From Chloroflexi bacterium RBG_16_48_8 (GTDB lineage Bacteria > Chloroflexota > Anaerolineae > Anaerolineales > E44-bin32): DNA of 8,845 nucleotides. The DNA lies in the NCBI GenBank assembly GCA_001795115.1, contig MGNI01000210.1, positions 1-8,845 on the forward strand, given 5' to 3'. Numbering within the stretch: the stretch's first letter is position 1; each line of letters begins with the position of its first letter. Below are positions 6,418 through 8,845 of this stretch, in pieces. Under the pieces are notes generated by a model. The model was not told the DNA's origin. It saw nothing but the letters and a program-made list of their open reading frames with translations, and searched no databases. The translations under genes and the position numbers were made by a program.

Positions 6418-7404
6418 TTATTGTGAACCGTCAGAAAGCACTCTACTAAGATCTTGCATCTCAGGCAGAGATTCAGTCAATCCATTCAACCGATTGGCTT
6501 TTTTATAGCTGCCATTATGCACTTGTTCCAGCTTTTGTACTTGCACTGCCATGGCTCGTAGAGCCTGGAATTCCTTCTCTCGTAATCTTTGTTTATAAAA
6601 CCAGGATAAGCAAGTCTTCAATACCTCTAAATACTTATGGGCTCTTTCGTAGCCGCCTAACTGCAATCCAAGGACGGATTGGAGCATAAAGAGGATTTGG
6701 ATAGCTCCATTCTCCTTTGCGAGCTCCACCGCCTTCAACTTATACTCCGCCCCATTCACATGTACGGGAGCACCGGGTCCACCATTCAACGCCGCCCTGA
6801 AGGCTTGGGGCTCAATCGCTCTCACGTTCCATCCAAAGCCAATGAGTTCCTCTGCAGCTGAATTGGCAGCAACGATATCCCCATTGGCATCCACAATCAG
6901 AAGTGCTTGTGGCATACATTCAATGATCTGTTTTATTTCATCCACATCCCCTTCTCGCCCAAGCTGATTTCGGTTCTTGGTTTTTTTAGAAGAGTCTGTT
7001 TGCTGAACTTGTGCCCTATAGCGGAGTAGTTTTCGATATTCTAGTGCTTTTACCACCGTATGATCAAAGATCTTCAGATGATCAAAAGGCTTGGACATAT
7101 AGGCATCCGCGCCCTTTTCAAGCGCCTCAAGAGCCATCTCGATCATGGCTCCACCTGTTATAACAATGACCTGGGTTTCCGGATCTTTTTTCTTAATCAT
7201 CCCAATCAATTCGATGCCACTCATTTTAGGCATATAGATATCCGTTATAACCAGATCATAAGAATTGCTTTCAATCGACTTGATTGCCTCATCACCATCA
7301 TGGGCACGATCAGACTTATATCCCATTTTTTCCATGCGGCGTGACATCAAATCAAGCAGTACTGCGTCATCATCGACAATTAATATTTTAGGTTCATTTG
7401 CCAT
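6418..7404 (-). CDS. Response regulator: receiver, PAS-like domain and helical tail
   Basis: A 328-residue cytoplasmic signalling protein. Residues about 6-122 are a canonical receiver domain with every key residue present: Asp11/Asp12 in ILIVDDD, phosphoacceptor Asp55 in LVITDIYMP, Thr83 in VIVITGG, and Lys105 in YMSKPF. It should therefore be phosphorylated by a partner kinase. After a charged linker (about 125-152), a PAS-like segment runs from about 155 to 243 (MPQALLIVDANGDIVAANSAAEELIGFG). The remaining 85 residues look helical, with no helix-turn-helix, enzymatic or DNA-binding motif that I recognise. The start is set at the second of two adjacent ATGs (7404), which has AGGTGG four nt upstream; the ATG at 7407 is the alternative, and an upstream in-frame TTG at 7452 is unlikely. 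The kinase-like gene lies upstream on the same strand. Its output is unknown; it could act by protein-protein contact. Confidence 0.88.
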   Translation of the reverse strand: MANEPKILIVDDDAVLLDLMSRRMEKMGYKSDRAHDGDEAIKSIESNSYDLVITDIYMPKMSGIELIGMIKKKDPETQVIVITGGAMIEMALEALEKGADAYMSKPFDHLKIFDHTVVKALEYRKLLRYRAQVQQTDSSKKTKNRNQLGREGDVDEIKQIIECMPQALLIVDANGDIVAANSAAEELIGFGWNVRAIEPQAFRAALNGGPGAPVHVNGAEYKLKAVELAKENGAIQILFMLQSVLGLQLGGYERAHKYLEVLKTCLSWFYKQRLREKEFQALRAMAVQVQKLEQVHNGSYKKANRLNGLTESLPEMQDLSRVLSDGSQ

Positions 7405-7408
7405 CATT

Positions 7409-7414
7409 CCACCT
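7409..7414 (-). promoter_or_regulatory. Ribosome binding site deciding between two adjacent ATGs
   Basis: AGGTGG on the minus strand lies one nt before the first ATG (7407-7405) and four nt before the second (7404-7402). The spacing favours the second, giving a protein that begins MANEPKILIVDDD. Confidence 0.5.
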
Positions 7415-7653
7415 ATTTCCAGATTGCTTGGTTTCCTCAATCTTCTTACCAATCTCTTGACTTTAGGCTCTTACGCTATCATCAAGTAAAGTGCCAGACC
7501 CCATAGGAGTTTTACGCCTCGAAAGAGGGAAAATATGGATCACTCCAAAATCACGAGTCCAACCCACAAGGCGATTTATCGTCTCCTTCCTTCTCTACCC
7601 ATTCAGAGTAACAAATGTATCTCTCTGGGCTTAAGCAGCCTCTCCCGATCTGC
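7415..7653 (-). other. Gap between kinase-like and response-regulator genes, no gene seen
   Basis: About 240 nt separate the stop of the kinase-like gene from the response-regulator ribosome binding site. I found no credible ORF, RNA gene or strong terminator. The gap is long for a simple operon, so a promoter for the response regulator probably lies here, but no pair of -35 and -10 boxes stands out. Confidence 0.4.
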
Positions 7654-8845
7654 TCACATTGAGCCCTTCCCATTTTCCTCTTTCCATTCTGATAAACAGA
7701 CTGCTATAGAAGGACCCCCCTTTTCCGTTTGATGGATCCATACCTGGTACCTCATTTGCTCCGCAATTGACTTCACAATCGCCAATTCCATCTGTCCGTG
7801 ATTGAATGACTCTTTTCCTAATCCTTGCCCGCCTTCCATGGATGGCATGAGATCCATCTCATAGGAATTGGACCCGGCATCTGCTACCGATAGCCACACC
7901 TCACCTTCAGCAGACCATAGCTTGATCGTTATTTCAGCTTTTTCCTCATGTCGCAGTTTTGCGAGCTGCAGAAGGTGATGGAACAATTGGGACATCAGGG
8001 ATGGATCCACTTCAAGGAATGGCAGATCCTCAGCAATTTGCCATTGGATGTTCTCACCTCTCCCATTCTGTTCCAATCCCAAGGACAAACTATGACCTTT
8101 CTCTAAAATTTGGCTAAGGGGGATACGCTCATTCCCTCTGGAAGGTTCGGAACTGATGCTGAGTAAGGTAAGCAGCCCTTTTGCATCTTCTTTTGCTTCT
8201 TCAACCATGATCTTCATTTGCCCTGGCTGCTCAAGTCGATCCCCTTCCCCTTCCCCTTCCCTCCATTTCCCTTCCACATCCGTAATGAGAGCTGAAGCTT
8301 TCTCTATAGGTTGTCTTATGCTTGTCATTGTTTCTGCATAGCTTCCTAAAATAAACCGCTCCAATCTTTTTAAGTAAGTGATGTCATGAAGCACCATCAC
8401 CCAGCCCAGAGAATCCCCCATCGGCAAAGGAATGATCTTCACCAGCGTCTCTTCCCCGTTTAACCCCTTCGTTTCGATCCATGCAACTTGCTGTCCGCCC
8501 AATGAATGCCATCTTTCGAGTAGGGTGCGGACGAATTCTGGCACCAGATCCTTTTTCGTAACGCCTTCCTCCCGTTTTAGAATGCCAAAGCGACTTGCAG
8601 CAGGACTCAAAAGAATGAGCTCATCCTTTTCATTCCCTGCTATGACTGGAATCCCAGTGCAGGATAAGATCTCCTTCAGTCGACGGGTTCCATTGACAAG
8701 GCTGCCCCTCAAAGCCTCCCGTTCTAATCTGATCTGGCGATGGTTAGCTGCCCGTTCTACCGCCAATGAGAGTTCTCCAATGATCTCAAAGGGTTTACTC
8801 AGATAATCATAAGCTCCGTCTTCTCTTAGGGCTGAGATAGCCAAC
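7654..8845 (-). CDS. Receiver-PAS-histidine-kinase-like protein, 5'-partial, probable pseudokinase
   Basis: The C-terminal ~396 residues of a larger signalling protein; the frame is open to the right edge, and the TTG at 8844 is only the first in-frame start-like codon. The visible N-terminus is the end of a receiver domain (ALREDGAYDYLSKPFE, with the conserved Lys17). A helical linker follows (22-48), then a PAS domain (about 55-155, ending GWVMVLHDITYLKRLERF). The next part is shaped like a phosphoacceptor helix (165-190) but reads TSIRQPI where HDLRSPL is usual, so Thr174 replaces His. The ATPase-like region (about 250-385) has Leu294 in the N-box Asn position, DAGSNS for DxGxG, and QMELAIVK for GLGLAIVK. 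Such a protein probably cannot autophosphorylate. Residues 196-201 are a Glu-Gly repeat. It lies upstream of the response-regulator gene on the same strand. Domain order is clear; the loss of activity is inferred from by-eye alignment. Confidence 0.85.
   Translation of the reverse strand, partial: LAISALREDGAYDYLSKPFEIIGELSLAVERAANHRQIRLEREALRGSLVNGTRRLKEILSCTGIPVIAGNEKDELILLSPAASRFGILKREEGVTKKDLVPEFVRTLLERWHSLGGQQVAWIETKGLNGEETLVKIIPLPMGDSLGWVMVLHDITYLKRLERFILGSYAETMTSIRQPIEKASALITDVEGKWREGEGEGDRLEQPGQMKIMVEEAKEDAKGLLTLLSISSEPSRGNERIPLSQILEKGHSLSLGLEQNGRGENIQWQIAEDLPFLEVDPSLMSQLFHHLLQLAKLRHEEKAEITIKLWSAEGEVWLSVADAGSNSYEMDLMPSMEGGQGLGKESFNHGQMELAIVKSIAEQMRYQVWIHQTEKGGPSIAVCLSEWKEENGKGSM
8241..8261 (-). 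repeat. Hexamer tandem repeat, G-quadruplex-like on the coding strand
   Basis: Three and a half copies of CCCCTT on the plus strand read on the minus (coding) strand as four G-tracts of three or four G separated by AA, a textbook G-quadruplex pattern. In frame the repeat encodes Glu-Gly-Glu-Gly-Glu-Gly in the linker between the phosphoacceptor-like helix and the ATPase-like domain. Further G-rich bases continue to about 8275. A multiple-of-three unit can vary in copy number without breaking the frame. Confidence 0.7.

Noticed and set aside
1..8845. Phage, defence or CRISPR-like system
   Set aside because: No repeats with spacers, integrase, nuclease, methylase, transposase or toxin-antitoxin signature was found; all sizeable genes fit export, cell-wall or signalling families.

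Overview
The window (roughly half G+C) looks like a chromosomal segment of a free-living bacterium. The L,D-transpeptidase preceded by SH3-like repeats, the split secD/secF pair and the large, partly degenerate receiver/PAS/kinase-like proteins together resemble Chloroflexota of the Anaerolineae type. That placement rests on remembered protein resemblance, not on a search. I see no transposase, integrase, CRISPR array, tRNA or rRNA, so this reads as ordinary core-plus-signalling DNA, not a mobile island.

Layout. (1) Positions 2-967, plus strand: the C-terminal part of an exported L,D-transpeptidase whose start lies left of the window. (2) 1130-2473, minus strand: an ATPase-like domain without a phosphoacceptor helix, followed by two receiver domains, the second of which has lost its phosphoacceptor Asp. 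(3) A divergent AT-rich promoter interval at about 2474-2639. (4) 2640-3733, plus strand: a compact SpoIIE/PP2C-type phosphatase followed closely by a small P-loop protein, closed by an intrinsic terminator at 3747-3787. (5) 3814-6141, plus strand: secD and secF, the accessory subunits of the Sec translocase. (6) A hairpin-rich convergent interval at 6142-6417. (7) 6418-8845, minus strand: a response regulator with a PAS-like domain and, upstream of it in transcription, the C-terminal part of a receiver-PAS-kinase-like protein that runs off the right edge.

How the genes fit together. SecD and SecF form one membrane complex that uses the proton-motive force to complete protein export, and the L,D-transpeptidase is a typical exported enzyme. 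The remaining genes are signalling. Both kinase-like proteins appear to lack the phosphoacceptor His and key ATP-binding residues, so they look more like signal-integrating scaffolds than working kinases. The phosphatase and P-loop pair looks like a small regulatory module with an unknown target. The strongest leads are the two pseudokinase-like proteins, the phosphatase/P-loop pair, the terminator placed just before secD, and a G-quadruplex-like tract inside the right-hand kinase-like gene. I see no clear evidence of a wholly new system.
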